From: Malus domestica
Taxonomy: Eukaryota > Streptophyta > Magnoliopsida > Rosales > Rosaceae
DNA length: 64,000 nt
Assembly (NCBI RefSeq): GCF_042453785.1
Contig: NC_091674.1
Coordinates: forward strand, 28,965,501-29,029,500
Reading direction: 5' to 3'
The notes beneath the pieces were generated by a model. It was not told the DNA's origin, searched no databases, and was given only the letters and a program-made list of their open reading frames with translations. How positions within the stretch are numbered: position 1 is the stretch's first letter; each line of letters starts with the position of its first letter. Of the stretch, positions 45,207 to 56,976 are shown piece by piece. A program made the position numbers and the translations under genes.

Positions 45207-48200
45207 CTACAGGCTTGACAGACTTTCCTTCCAGAACCGGATTGATCTGTCAGTCCCACAGGTAACAAATGCTGCCTCCGTTGGCAAGTGCGCAAGCCAA
45301 CGGAAAGCACCAATATGATTGGAAGGCCACTTTGCCACTTTGTGCTGTCGTAGCATCCCAGATAACAATCTGTAACCATCCCATATTTATCAATTGAAAC
45401 ATTTCTTTTTCGGTCTCCTATCAATTGAAACTAACCAGCACATTTATCTAAATACAGTAAGAGCAAACAAACCTCATTGGTTGGTTCGTCGATGGACAGT
45501 ACAAATTCTTCTCAGTATCATTAAAAACAGCCTGCAGATAAGTTTATAAAAGCACCTATGATATTGATACATGAGTAGTTTATCACCAAACTTCAATATT
45601 TCCTGATTTGGGTTCCTCAGACTGGGCAGCAGAGTGGAGAAGAATTCTGGTCTAGAATTTTACGTAGTTGACAAGAGGACTTATGTAGCCGTTTTCTTTG
45701 GCATAAGAAATTGCATTCTCAAATCCTTCCTTGAATTCTTTTAAGAAAAAACCACCAAAAGAAAGCCTTTCTGGAATACCTGACACCGCAGTTGAGTATG
45801 CGTAGCTCCTAGATATTGCTTAATCAGTTTCCCAGTGCCAACTTCCCAAAGTTTCACGGTGGAATCCTTTCCAGAAGAGAGAACAAACCTAGAAGACCAG
45901 CATTTGAGTCATATCCCAAAGAAAACAGGAAGGTTGTGAAGTCGAAGATTTGGAAAGAAATGAGGGGTGAATCAAATTTACAGTGATGTTTTAACACATC
46001 TCAAGCCAGACACTCGACGGAGATATGAGCAAAATATTCCTTAGCCATGTTATCCAACATTTGTGAAACAACTTAGATGCAGAAACATCATTTCACATAA
46101 CAAAGTCAACCCTCCATACATGTACTTTCACAATTTTCCACACTTTCATACACATCATGTTTCAGGACAGACCTATCCTTTGATCCATATTCCATACCTT
46201 TGATCCTTAGTAAAGTTTGCACTGGTTGCCTCTGCTGTGCCATGTGCGGGTATGGAGCGTGCACACTTGGCAGTTATACCATCCCATAAACGAATAACAC
46301 CATCTTTAGAAGCTGTAACATGCTTGCCACTGTAGCTGAATACCTGACCTGATGAACAAATATGTGGATTTGAATGCCCTCATCGAATTGTATTTATCTA
46401 TGAACAATGTATAGCAGAACTCGAAGCATGAATAAAGAGATGGAGTCAAACATATACCTGATTTATTGCTCCGTTAACATCGATTTCTGGGGCATTTGCA
46501 GATAGGTAACACTGGAAGGTATTGACATCATACAAGTGTGGAATTGGATGATCCGTCCCTGCGGTTTTATTGATAGATATAAACATCATTAGAAGCCAAT
46601 TCACTGTATTGATATCTAAATGTAAACTAATACTTTCGGACATTACAGACCAAGAGCAATAGAAATTTCTGTCATCAACTTCATCATACATCCGCTTTAC
46701 AACGTCCTTTATGAGAAAACGAAAAAGTATGATATATAACTAAAATATTTGATGAAGCTATGGATAAATTGTAGCAAGAGTAAATTTATAACAGAACTTC
46801 AACTACAAACCATGACAAATGTACACATTCTGGAAAACACCAACTCATAGACTGCATAAAACATCAAATTGGCTAAAGCGACTTCACTCCACCAAGAAAA
46901 TAGAAAATAACAAGAAAGAGCATAATATCACCAGCAAAAAGAAAATCTCCAGAAGGATGAAAACATACTGAACACACCTTGTGTGCATCCTATGTCATTA
47001 AAAGGACAATTTATAAAAGGAGTGTCGCTGTATACTCTGCTTCAATCTATATGAGATGACAAGCAAAACCTGGATGCTCTGAATGCCCTCTTTGCGGTCA
47101 TCTTGTAAAAATCAAAGAACCTGAAAGTAGTAACAAAATTGACATAAGGGTTCAAAGCGAACTCCTGTTTCGTTAATGGTCAAGGGCTTTGGAGAAGAGG
47201 GAACAGCAACACGACTAAAAAGGGAAGAAGAAGAGGGGGAAGAAGATATGTTATGTTGCTGGCCTTACAAGTTAATAGAACTTATCAATAAAAAACAAAT
47301 GGAAATTCAAATATTATCTTGGAAAGTAAAAGAACCCAAACTTTATGGTCTGATCTTTTGGCACAGATATAAGAACAGTGTTATGAGGATGGAAATCCAA
47401 GCCCTTCTAGGCTGCAATTAAATCCGAATAACATTAGACACAAGGGAATATCCCAAAGACATTGTCTAATTGGCTTTAAATGAAATAAGAATAGAATCCG
47501 AGCTAAATCCACATGTTATACACAGACACAATTTGACAACTCGAAGGGATGTTATATGTAATTTTAAAACTACAGAGTTTAAACTATCAGTTTACTTTAA
47601 TCATTCTCCCTGTGTAATGTTCCTAGACAGAGTCATGGGATAGTCAACATAGGATGATCGCATACAACGGGTGTGGTTGAAAGAGGAAATTTATAAGCAA
47701 AACAATGTTTTTAGGAACAAACGTTTACTTACTTTTAAATGGTCATAGAATGTGTGTATGACAGGTCGCACAGGACCATCTCTAGCCTCGGGAAGCATCA
47801 TTTGCTTAATTTTTGAAACCTAAAACATTTTAACACTGCCTGAGAATCAGATTGGGCCCATGGTGAAGAAAGAACTAATCCTATGGCTAAAGGAATGAGC
47901 ACCACAAAAAGCTTTATTGATGTGTTGGAACTTCCAGTTGCAACAAACTTCCCGTCAGGACTAAACCCTGCACATCTGGCAATATTATAGAAAGTTTATC
48001 CCATCAGAACAAGTAAGACGCCCAGTGGAAAGTGATTTTATCATGCTAACTTAGTGAATCAATGAAAATAAGCACACATGTTATGCAATTAATTTTTTCC
48101 CTTGTTATGTATACCTTGCGCTCTGAAAGATGGCGTGTCTCATGCTTTGGAAAACTCTTTGGTGAGCCTTTTGTTTCCTGCACAGCACTGTTTGCACGAA

Positions 48201-49320
48201 GATATGCAAGATCAGATTAATAGGGTTAGTTATACAAAATTTTGTAAATATTATTCCTAGGAGTTTTTCATGGTCAGTTTCCTTTTTCCCTGAGCAACTA
48301 AACGATAAGTACCAGAGCCGAAAGTTTGGAAGTTTGTTTGTAATCCATTGCAAATCAAGAAGGCATCAAGCAGTAATCAAATGACACGGAAACCTATTCC
48401 GAAAAACATAATTACCCAAAATCAACAGCAGCAGTGCGAGTAGCTGGGATGCCACCATATCTAGAAGCTACTGATGTACCCAAATCATATGCAGATAAAG
48501 AAACCCCTCTCAACATCTCATCTTTCTCCACTGCAAGGCCCTGTAATCACCTTAGAGCCAAAACTTTCTTTCCGAGTTTAAACAATGCAACATAACACTG
48601 AAAATAGACGGAAAAAAAAGCCTTGTAATGCAAATACAAACCTCGAAACCAGTTCAAGAAGCCGATTACGTGGGGCTTCGGCATTCAATGATGTCATTGT
48701 TGCTGAAGCACCGGCACTTGCAGCCTGCAGATGAGAAAGATCACCAAAAATTCACAATCAACCTTAACATTTGAATTAAACTCTTCCCCACCATGGATTG
48801 TAAAAAACGATAGGTCACCACAGAAAATTGGTACAAGGCAGATTAAGCATGAAATAGTAGTGATGTATTTGGTAACACGGAATCAAATCAATCTCCAATC
48901 AACGTATTCAAATTCCAAACTTAAAACCAGAACATCCAAGGTCTCATTACATCTTAATCCTCATCTCCCATAACTACCATCTACCATTTTCTCCCCAAAA
49001 CCCAAGAAAAACCGGAACTTCAGAGGAACCAAATGTTCATGAAGTTCCCAACTAAGTCAAGTATACAAATTTGAATTTGAGAGTAGCAGATTTTCCTACT
49101 TTTTCCCGGAAACCAACCAATCTGCAACCCAAAAAAAACTCTACTTCCAGATTGAGATTGTAACATGTTCTTCATACCCAAGTGAGCTTAACTACTCGTT
49201 TCTTCCCAAAAACCAAAAAATATTGAATCTTTACGTTGAAAATTCAATTTCTTTAGTTTTCCAACACTATTTCAGCAACCAAAAAACACACACGAACATC
49301 TATACATACATATAATATAC

Positions 49321-49356
<36 letters not shown>

Positions 49357-49502
49357 CATATATCGTATATGTAATGATGAAGAAGTAGAGGTAATTTGCT
49401 TGCCTGATAGAGATTGCTGTCACGGAGATGAGCGAGGATGAGGGAACTGAGCTGCCTGTGGAGCTTGGCATCCTGCAGTTCTTCCAAGATGTTCTTCTCC
49501 AT
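45207..49502 (-). pseudogene. CSTF50: CstF-50 (cleavage stimulation factor) copy, apparently decaying
   Basis: Minus-strand pieces reproduce plant CstF-50 in order: the N-terminal dimerisation segment (49502-49404, LHRQLSSLILAHLRDSNLYQ), the NRLLELVS exon (48724 down), GLAVEKDEML, KSFPKHETRHLSERK, then WD40 exons with FSPDGKFVATGS, LDFHPHNTVLIS, FHPSGDFLFAG, TDHPIPHLYDVNTFQC, HVTASKDGVIRLWDG, FVLSSGKDSTVKLWEVG and TDRSIRFWKES, ending at 45207. CstF-50 helps cleave pre-mRNA before polyadenylation. Introns remain, so this is not a processed copy. The frame is broken: RAFRAS to DAHKV needs one missing base near 47072, VFNDTE to FVLSIDE has two extra bases near 45517, and the last exon is shifted near 45343. 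The exon before CAGFSPDG lacks an AG acceptor near 47988. The first intron starts with GC. A working copy probably exists elsewhere; sequencing error could mimic some lesions. Confidence 0.75.
49329..49360. repeat. (AT)n microsatellite in CstF-50 intron 1
   Basis: A run of TA units following several 'catacata' words, inside the first intron of the CstF-50 copy. Confidence 0.9.
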
Positions 49503-49756
49503 TTTTCTCCCCCCTCAAAACCCCATCGTCCCCAAAGCTTCTGCCTTTACTTGCACCACAATAAACGACATGTCGTACAACCTTTAATTTTATTTATTTT
49601 TTGTTCCTTTGGGTCCGTTATATTATATTATATTAGCCACACTAAATAAATCTAAGTTGGCTAAAGTAAATATGTTTCTACCCTGCACTCTCAAGTTCCA
49701 CGATCTTCGCAAATAAGCCCTTTCAAACTTAATTTGGTCACAAACACAAAAGAACT

Positions 49757-49967
49757 TAAGTGTTTGTTTGGAGCTTTAAAATGGTTGAAAATATTTTTAG
49801 TAAAAAAAAAAATTAGGATATCTTTAGTAAAAATGCAAGTGAAACCCGAAAAAGTATTTGAAATGTTTCCTACAAAAAACATATAACTAGTGCTTCTTAC
49901 ATGAAACACTTTAAGTGCTTTCGAAAATCAGAAATATTTTTTTTAAAAACACTTCTAAACAAACCAT
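49757..49967. mobile_element. MITE with 'aagtgtttgtttgga' ends
   Basis: The left end 'ttaagtgtttgtttggagcttta' is mirrored by 'acacttctaaacaaacca' on the right. The interior carries 'gaaacactttaagtgctttcg'. Third member of the family at 19553-19772 and 28152-28325. It lies about 260 bases upstream of the CstF-50 start codon. Confidence 0.65.
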
Positions 49968-50180
49968 AAATCACTGATTCATATTGCACATACTTTCATG
50001 TATTTAGCATTTACAATTGATAAGTAAAGTGGTTTTAGTTATAATTTGATTCTTGAAATGTTTTCCGAACATTAACATTTTTTTAAAGAAATTACACTAA
50101 AACGACCAAAAGTAGTTAGTAGTAAGGTTGGGTAAGACGATAGATAAGAATAAGCTAAATCGAGAATTCTCAAACACTTG

Positions 50181-50183
<3 letters not shown>

Positions 50184-50219
<36 letters not shown>
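50184..50219. repeat. (GA)n microsatellite
   Basis: About 18 GA units in the spacer upstream of the COB-like gene. Confidence 0.95.
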
Positions 50220-50223
<4 letters not shown>

Positions 50224-51664
50224 CTAATTAACTAACCAAATAATTGTAGGCCTAATTCCAGTACATTAAAGAAAAAAACAACCAAACATTTGAATTGCAC
50301 AATAAAAGACAATCTCACACTAATTAAATAGGGGAAATGGATGGCCCCAATGTGTTGGAGTATGCAACTAAATAATTGCCAAAAGAATAGAATACCACTT
50401 TATGTTATAATCTGGTAGCTAGAGAAAAAAAATAAAAAAAATATTTGGACAAATTGCAAAGATCCAAATCATGAACGTCTAACCACTTGGTTGGCTCTAT
50501 ATGCTTAGAGATGAATTTCAAAGCCCCAAATTCGTATTTATACAATACGTATTGAATTTGATTTCTTGTAGCGGTAAATCACATAATGTTGATTTTTTTT
50601 CTTTTTTCTTTTTTAAAAAGAGAGACAACTGGTGGCAAGTAAATGTTATCCATCTCTTCCGGAGGTCGGAAAGACTCACAGAGGCATTTCAGCCTCCCTC
50701 TTGTCACAAGTCTAGCTTCTACACCAACAACGTATTTCGAACCCGAGACCTCCAAGTTTTAGTTTTAAGGAAATCTCGTAATCCATCATTTAACACTGAG
50801 GCATCAGCTCGTGATTAATTACACGACGATGATTAGAAAAAAACTAAAATGCGATTGTGAATTTTTTCCATTAAAAAAAAAAAAATACTGTGATAAAGCC
50901 ATCAACTGATATTTTTACGAGAGAGAAAAAAATCATGATATCTCTTTCCTTTTCCGAGTGCACAAGTAATTGAATTTGTTCTCCACCGACACTTAAGAAT
51001 GCCTTGTGGGGCCTACATCATTTGCTGTCTGGCTTAACAGTTGTTTAATATGTTTTCCAGTGACATCTACGCTATGTTTTTTTTGTTCCGAAAATGCCCC
51101 TCATTGTACGTTGGCATCTCTTAACTTGTTTTTAATTACCTAACTAAAAGTAAGGGGTGTCATATCAAGCCTAAATAAGTAAAACAATTAACCAAACGGT
51201 AAATGATGGTTGCTCGAGTATGACCTAAATACCCAACTAGTGATATAATATTTTTTTTGCGTGAGCGAAATATCTGATGTAACGAGTTGTATATTTCTTT
51301 CTTATGATTTTTTTCAAGCATTTCTTCCGTCGACTTTCATACGTTGACGCATAGAATTCTTGCATACGATTGATGTATATTCTTCTTTTCTTGTCTCTCG
51401 TCCTATGTCAATTTTTCTTCACACGAACTAATAAGAGACGTTTAAATAACGAGAGAATTTGAACTCAAGCGCAAAGCTCTACGGTATATTTTGATTAGAG
51501 GAAAACTGCAAAGGGTAAAAATGGAATTTAAGCATGCATGTTGTGATGCTTGTTGTGACACCGAGTCACCGACGATAAAACTTGAGTAACATTAAACAGT
51601 GAGTGATAGAGTGAGAGCTTCAAAGGCCACCAGCTATATGAAAGGAAAAGGCAGCCACATCCCC

Positions 51665-51666
<2 letters not shown>

Positions 51667-51700
<34 letters not shown>
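51667..51700 (+). repeat. (CT)n run in the COB-like leader
   Basis: About 17 CT units lie about 75 bases before the start codon. Pyrimidine repeats are frequent in plant leaders and near transcription starts; a regulatory role is possible but not shown. Confidence 0.85.
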
Positions 51701-51702
<2 letters not shown>

Positions 51703-51775
51703 ATTTTCTGTGCAGATCTTGAGAGCTAAATCAGAACATAAGCATCACTGTTACAAACTAAACCTGCATCAGAAA

Positions 51776-54471
51776 ATGGAGCCTCGGTGCTTCTCAGCCG
51801 TTGGATCCATAGCCAAGCTCACCAGCTTCACCATTCTGCTCGCCTTCTTGCTTTCCTGCTTCACTTTTACTTCTACAGGTCAGTACTTCTTGCTCAAGTT
51901 TCCAAATTTAGCTTCTGTTTAGTGTTTTTCTTTGTTTCTGCTTGTGGGGTTTGGTTAACTTACCCGAAAACTTGTTTTTCGATTCGAAAGAATCCAACTT
52001 TCGAAGAAATCGTTGGAGGGTAGGTGAATCTTTTAGCGAAGTTTGAGATTTTGTGCTTTTTGTTTCTAAATTTGGAGTGGTGAAGCATTGAATGATTGAT
52101 ATTTCCTATTAAATTGGATATTTTTGTTGTTATATAGTAAAGCAGCTGTATAAATATCCAATTTGACTAATAAATCATGTACTTGCAATAAAGTCACTGT
52201 TATGGAGATTTTGAGGATTGATGAATTGAACTGCGTGTTGCTGGATGTTTTTGCAGAAGCCTATGATGCTCTTGATCCCACTGGGAATATAACGATTAAA
52301 TGGGATGTCATCAGCTGGACTCCGGATGGTTATGTTGTAAGTATTGATGGGCAGAGGATTCCTTTGATGAGATCATGCTATACATTTACTAGATACTTTG
52401 AAAGCGGGCTATCGTTGAGTTTGGTTTGGCTTAAATTGTTGTTTCGGTTATACATCTGAAGTTTTTGAGTTAGATTTTAAGTGTTTTCAAAAGATGCAGT
52501 GGATAATTTGTTCAAATTCTGCACTGGATTTTATTGTTTGCTTGAAACTGAATTGAGAAGAAGAGATACTAGGTTTTGATTTAGAATTATCTTCCCATCT
52601 GTGTTAACATCAATAGTAACCTTGTTGGTATTGCTCCATATGTTGGAGAATCTGATTTAGTATTCCCTTACCGATTGTTTCCATTACCTCGAAGCTTGAT
52701 TTTTCGGATATATAATCCTTTATTTGCCTTTTCCAGTGAATTTTCTGATACGAACTATATTTCTGAAATGGCAGGCAGTAGTTACCATGTTTAACTTCCA
52801 GCAGTATCGACATATACAAGCGCCAGGTTGGACTTTAGGATGGACATGGGCGAAGAAGGAAGTAATATGGAGCATGGTGGGAGCACAAACAACAGAACAA
52901 GGGGATTGCTCAAAATACAAGGGGAATGTCCCACATTGCTGTAAAAAGGATCCCACAGTTGTAGATTTGTTGCCTGGAACCCCATACAATCAGCAGATTG
53001 CAAACTGCTGCAAGGGGGGAGTCATGCAATCGTGGATTCAGGACCCACCCAATGCCATAAGTTCGTTTCAGGTCAGTGTTGGTGCTGCTGGAACAACTAA
53101 CAAAACTGTCAGACTGCCGAAAAACTTCACATTGAGAGCACCGGGGCCTGGATATTCTTGTGGGATAGCAAAGATTGTTAAACCAACCAGATTTCTAACA
53201 TCGGACAAAAGGAGATGGACCCAAGCCATGAGTAAGTTCAGAACCGCCTTCTTTCCGTTCACACCAAGTAGAATAAATTTCGATTAGGGCTTTGGGTGAG
53301 TTGATTGCTAAGGCATTTAGAGTAGTTAGAGCGTATGAACAAAACAACTTTGTAGTTTAAGCTGCACTTAAAATGTTGTTCCTATTGAAAGATGCATTTC
53401 GACTGATGAGTATGGTATTAATACTTTAAACATGAAAGAATTTTCATGCTTTATCTAACCTCTATACCCTCTTGTGGCAGTGACCTGGAACGTTACATGC
53501 ACGTACTCGCAGTTTCTAGCTCAAAAGACACCCACGTGTTGTGTTTCGCTCTCCTCCTTCTACAATGAAACCATAGTGAGCTGTCCCACTTGTGCCTGTG
53601 GCTGCCAGAACAACGCTACAGACCCAGGAAGCTGTGTAGAGTAAGTTCTCTAATTCATGTGTTTCTTGCATTTCTGAATATTGTTTTTCTATCGCCTACA
53701 AAACTTTCTCAAGTTTTTCAGTACGTTATTCATGTCCAAAGCCGGAGTTTGCAATAATAGTAAATAAAAAATCTTTCCTCTTTTGCTGATATTTGTAGGC
53801 CAAAGAATCCATACTTAGCTTCAGCTGTAGCTGGTTCCGGGAAATCTGCTAATACTCCTCTAGTCCAGTGTACCAGTCATATGTGTCCAATCCGAGTACA
53901 TTGGCATGTTAAGCTCAATTACAAGGATTACTGGAGGGTGAAAGTCACAATTACAAATTTCAATTACAGAATGAACTACACGCTGTGGAATCTTGTCGTG
54001 CAACATCCAAACTTCGATAATTTGACCAAGATTTTCAGTTTCAATTACAAGTCATTAACTCCTTATGTTGGCTTAAGTAAGTCTTTTCTTTGCCCTTCAT
54101 CAATTTTTGTGAAATACCTATCTGCAGTTCTTTTGACTTTTATTGACATAAAATTCGGTTATACTTCTGGTTGTGCAGATGATACGGCCATGTTGTGGGG
54201 AGTAAAGTTTTATAACGATTTCCTCTCGGAAGCTGGTCCACTTGGAAATGTGCAGTCAGAGCTCCTATTTCGAAAGGATACTTCAACTTTTACTTTTGAA
54301 AAGGGTTGGGCTTTCCCTCGAAGGATTTATTTCAACGGAGACAACTGCGTCATGCCACCTCCTGATGCCTACCCATGGTTGCCGAATGCTAGTCCCAAAC
54401 GAATTATTAGCATACTTGGTCCAGTCATGACCGCCTTCGCATCTCTGGTAATCTTATTGGCTTATGCGTAG
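51776..54471 (+). CDS. COB: COBRA-family GPI-anchored cell-wall protein, COB-like
   Basis: Six exons: 51776-51878, 52257-52336, 52775-53231, 53481-53640, 53799-54076 and 54179-54471. All are in phase and give 456 residues, the length I recall for Arabidopsis COB. In order: a signal peptide (about residues 1-34), AYDALDPTGNITIKWDV, the carbohydrate-binding-like domain with PGWTLGWTWAKKEVIW, the PHCCKKDPTVVDLLPG block, the diagnostic Cys-rich motif TPTCCVSLSSFYN, the second domain with MCPIRVHWHV and NDTAMLWGVKFYNDFL, and a hydrophobic C-terminal tail for GPI attachment. COBRA sits at the outer plasma membrane and wall and orients cellulose microfibrils during cell expansion. NDTAMLWG and the near-identity I recall to COB favour COB over COBL4. 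The gene faces the COBL4-like gene tail to tail with ~530 bases between stop codons. Confidence 0.93.
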
Positions 54472-55003
54472 TGAGTATGTTCGGGCTAGGCGGCAAAGGC
54501 CATCAGTTTTATCAATACACTCTAGAATTTCCCATCAAGTTCAGGTTTCCCCAAGACTTATGGGAAATCCAAGTGATGATGTCAAATGTATTAGTGCTGT
54601 GGCTTCTACAAGCGGTTCAGGTGCACTCCGGCTTGACTTTCGCTACAAAATTCTGTTTCGTTATCTGTTACACGTATTACATTTTTTCTTTGTCACCACT
54701 GTTTTTGTTCAAGTTTAGCTGTTGTGCGATTATTTAGAACAATCCAAAGTGAATATGTTGTTAGTGCTATATGATATTTCATAAGAAATTAAAGATGATG
54801 TAGGAGTCTTGTTCATAGATTCCTGTTGAATTCCGAATCCACGTATCGTTTTACATACTACAGATCGAAAACAAGAATAAAATTGTGTCACGGACAGATA
54901 TGGAAAAATTGTGTGAGATTATACGAATTCAGATATAGTTTACAATCTATACCGAATTATCGCACACAGGACCACATCTGTCGCTCTGACCTTCAAAAAT
55001 TTA

Positions 55004-56976
55004 TCAGGAAAGTGAAAGACATAGAGAAAACATTATCAGAAGCATGGAGGCTGCCTTTTGTAAGATTGAAATAGAGTTTACATGGCCGGAGTTGGGTAGA
55101 GACGGGTATGCATCCGGCGGGGGCAGCATGCATTCATCGCCATTGAAGTAAACTTTTCGAGGAAACGCCCATCCTTGCTTGAACGTGAAGGTATTCTGGT
55201 CCTTCTGCATAAGCACCTCAGACTGAATATTTCCTGATGGCCCAGCTTCCATTAGTAGGTCATTGTAAAACTTCATGCCATAGAACATACCGGTGTCATC
55301 TGCAGATTACAGTCAATCACGCTCGAACATTAGGACGAAAATCAAAACTCTGAGAAAAAAGAAGCTTCAGAAGCTCGCGATCGTAAAACACTTACTGACG
55401 GATTGGTAGGGGACGAGGGGCTTGTAACCAAAGCTAAAGACTTGAGTGACGTTGTTGAGATTAGGATGCTGTACAACGAGCGTCCACTCTGTGTAGTTCA
55501 TCCGGTAGTTGAAATTGGTGACGGCCATCTTGACCCGCCAGTAGTCCTTATAGTTTTGCTTGACGTGCCAGTGTACTCGGATGGGGCACATATGATGCGT
55601 GCACTGAAGCAACGGCGAATTATCCTTTTTCGGTGTGTTTATTCCGGCCTTGTGTGCCAACTTTGAGTCACTCCTGTACGCATTGTAAAAGATTGCATCC
55701 AGAAATTAGGTCAAGTGTGTGCAAATCTGTGTAATGTGGATAGGGTTATGGAGGCTTACATGACACAATTTTTTTTGTTGTGACAACCGCAAGCGCAAGA
55801 CGGGCAAGGAACAATGGTTTCGTTGTAGAAAGACGAAAAGGAAACGCAGCAGCTTGGATTCTTGGAGGCTAGAAACTGCGAATAGGTGCACGTCACGTTC
55901 CATGTCACTGCATTACAAGGAAAATACATAGAAATTAGTAAGAGATACTTGAAAGATGAGAGAGTAGGAAGATCTTAGAAATATGAGTGAGGAAATCTTA
56001 CTAAGTGCTTGAGTCTTTCGCCGGCGATCAGCTGTGAGGAAGACTGTGGACGGCACGACCTTTGCAGGGCCGCAAGTGTACCCTGGTCCGGGACCAAGCA
56101 AGGTGAAGTTTTTGGGCAGTTTCACCGTCTTGTTTGAAGTGCCGGCTTGCCCGACACTCACCTGGAAGCCAGAGACTGCTGCTGAGGGATCTTGTCCCCA
56201 AGACGCTAGGACGCCACCTTTGCAGCAATTAGAAAACTGCTGGTTGTAGGGTACTCCGGGAAGCAAGTCTACAACTGTTGGAGTTTTCTTGCAGCAATGT
56301 GGGATGGTTGCTTTGAATTTTGAACAGTCTCCTTGCTCTGTGGTTTGAGCTCCCACCATTGTCCAGATCACTTCCTTTTTCGCCCATGACCACCCGAGAG
56401 TCCAGCCAGGGCTTGGGATTTGCCGGTACATTTGAAAGTTGTTCATAGTCACTGCAGCCTAACATAATTCAATGTAGGATAAGAATTTGATTTGTAAATT
56501 AATCAACAGAGTCGCGATTTTCAAACTCTTAGTTTAGCTTCCGACACTCCGTATTCTGTATTTACAATTTAATTTATACACTCACAAGGGGAGCGTCAGA
56601 AGTTAAACTGGGAATGTGTAATGATCATGGACAAAAACAAAGTCACTTAAATGATAGAGATCTTACAACATAACCATCTGCTGTCCAAGACATAACATCC
56701 CATCTGATCGTTATATTTCCGGTTGGATCCAACGGATCATATGCCGCTAAAGATCACAAAACCGAAAGCAAACATCAGCAAACAAATAAATTAATGAAAC
56801 CAATAACAGAGATAAAGGTCTGTTTCTTCAAATTAGATTTGTTATAAAAAAAACTTACCTGCAGGCGATAGTATCAAGCAATACAGCACGGCCAAGAATG
56901 TGAACTTCATCCAAGACCAAGAATAACATGTGAGACAGATTTTGTGAGTTGGGTTGGCCTGGTTTTCGAATTCCAT
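55004..56976 (-). CDS. COBL4: COBRA-like protein 4 (secondary-wall type)
   Basis: Six exons on the minus strand: 56976 (or 56910)-56859, 56746-56667, 56458-56002, 55907-55760, 55673-55396 and 55299-55004; all phases join. Starting at the ATG 56910 gives 436 residues and a compact signal peptide (MKFTFLAVLYCLILSPA), close to the family length. The upstream in-frame ATG at 56976 would add 22 residues before it and is less likely. Diagnostic blocks are PGWTLGWSWAKKEVIW, PHCCKKTPTVVDLLPGVPYNQQFSNCC, the motif NPSCCVSFSSFYNET, NTPKKDNSPLLQCTHHMCPIRVHWHVK and NDTGMFYGMKFYNDLLMEAG, with a hydrophobic GPI tail. These match Arabidopsis COBL4 (IRREGULAR XYLEM6), which supports cellulose deposition in secondary walls of xylem and fibres. 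Six-exon structure and intron phases are the same as in the COB-like gene, so they share a tandem origin. Confidence 0.92.

Larger units (their letters stand above)
49503..51775. other. Spacer between CstF-50 copy and COB-like gene
   Basis: The two genes are head to head, so promoters of both should lie here. It holds a MITE (49757-49967), a (GA)n run (50184-50219) and, at about 50630-50815, a stretch with 'ttcgaacccgagacctcc' that resembles a repeat remnant with a polymerase III B-box-like word. No coding exon was recognised. Confidence 0.55.

Noticed and set aside
47337-47415. Suspected missing WD40 exon in the CstF-50 copy
   Set aside because: On re-reading the minus strand, DFHPHNTVLIS and the joining KFFDF phase are present at this place, so the exon exists and its absence is not used as evidence of decay.
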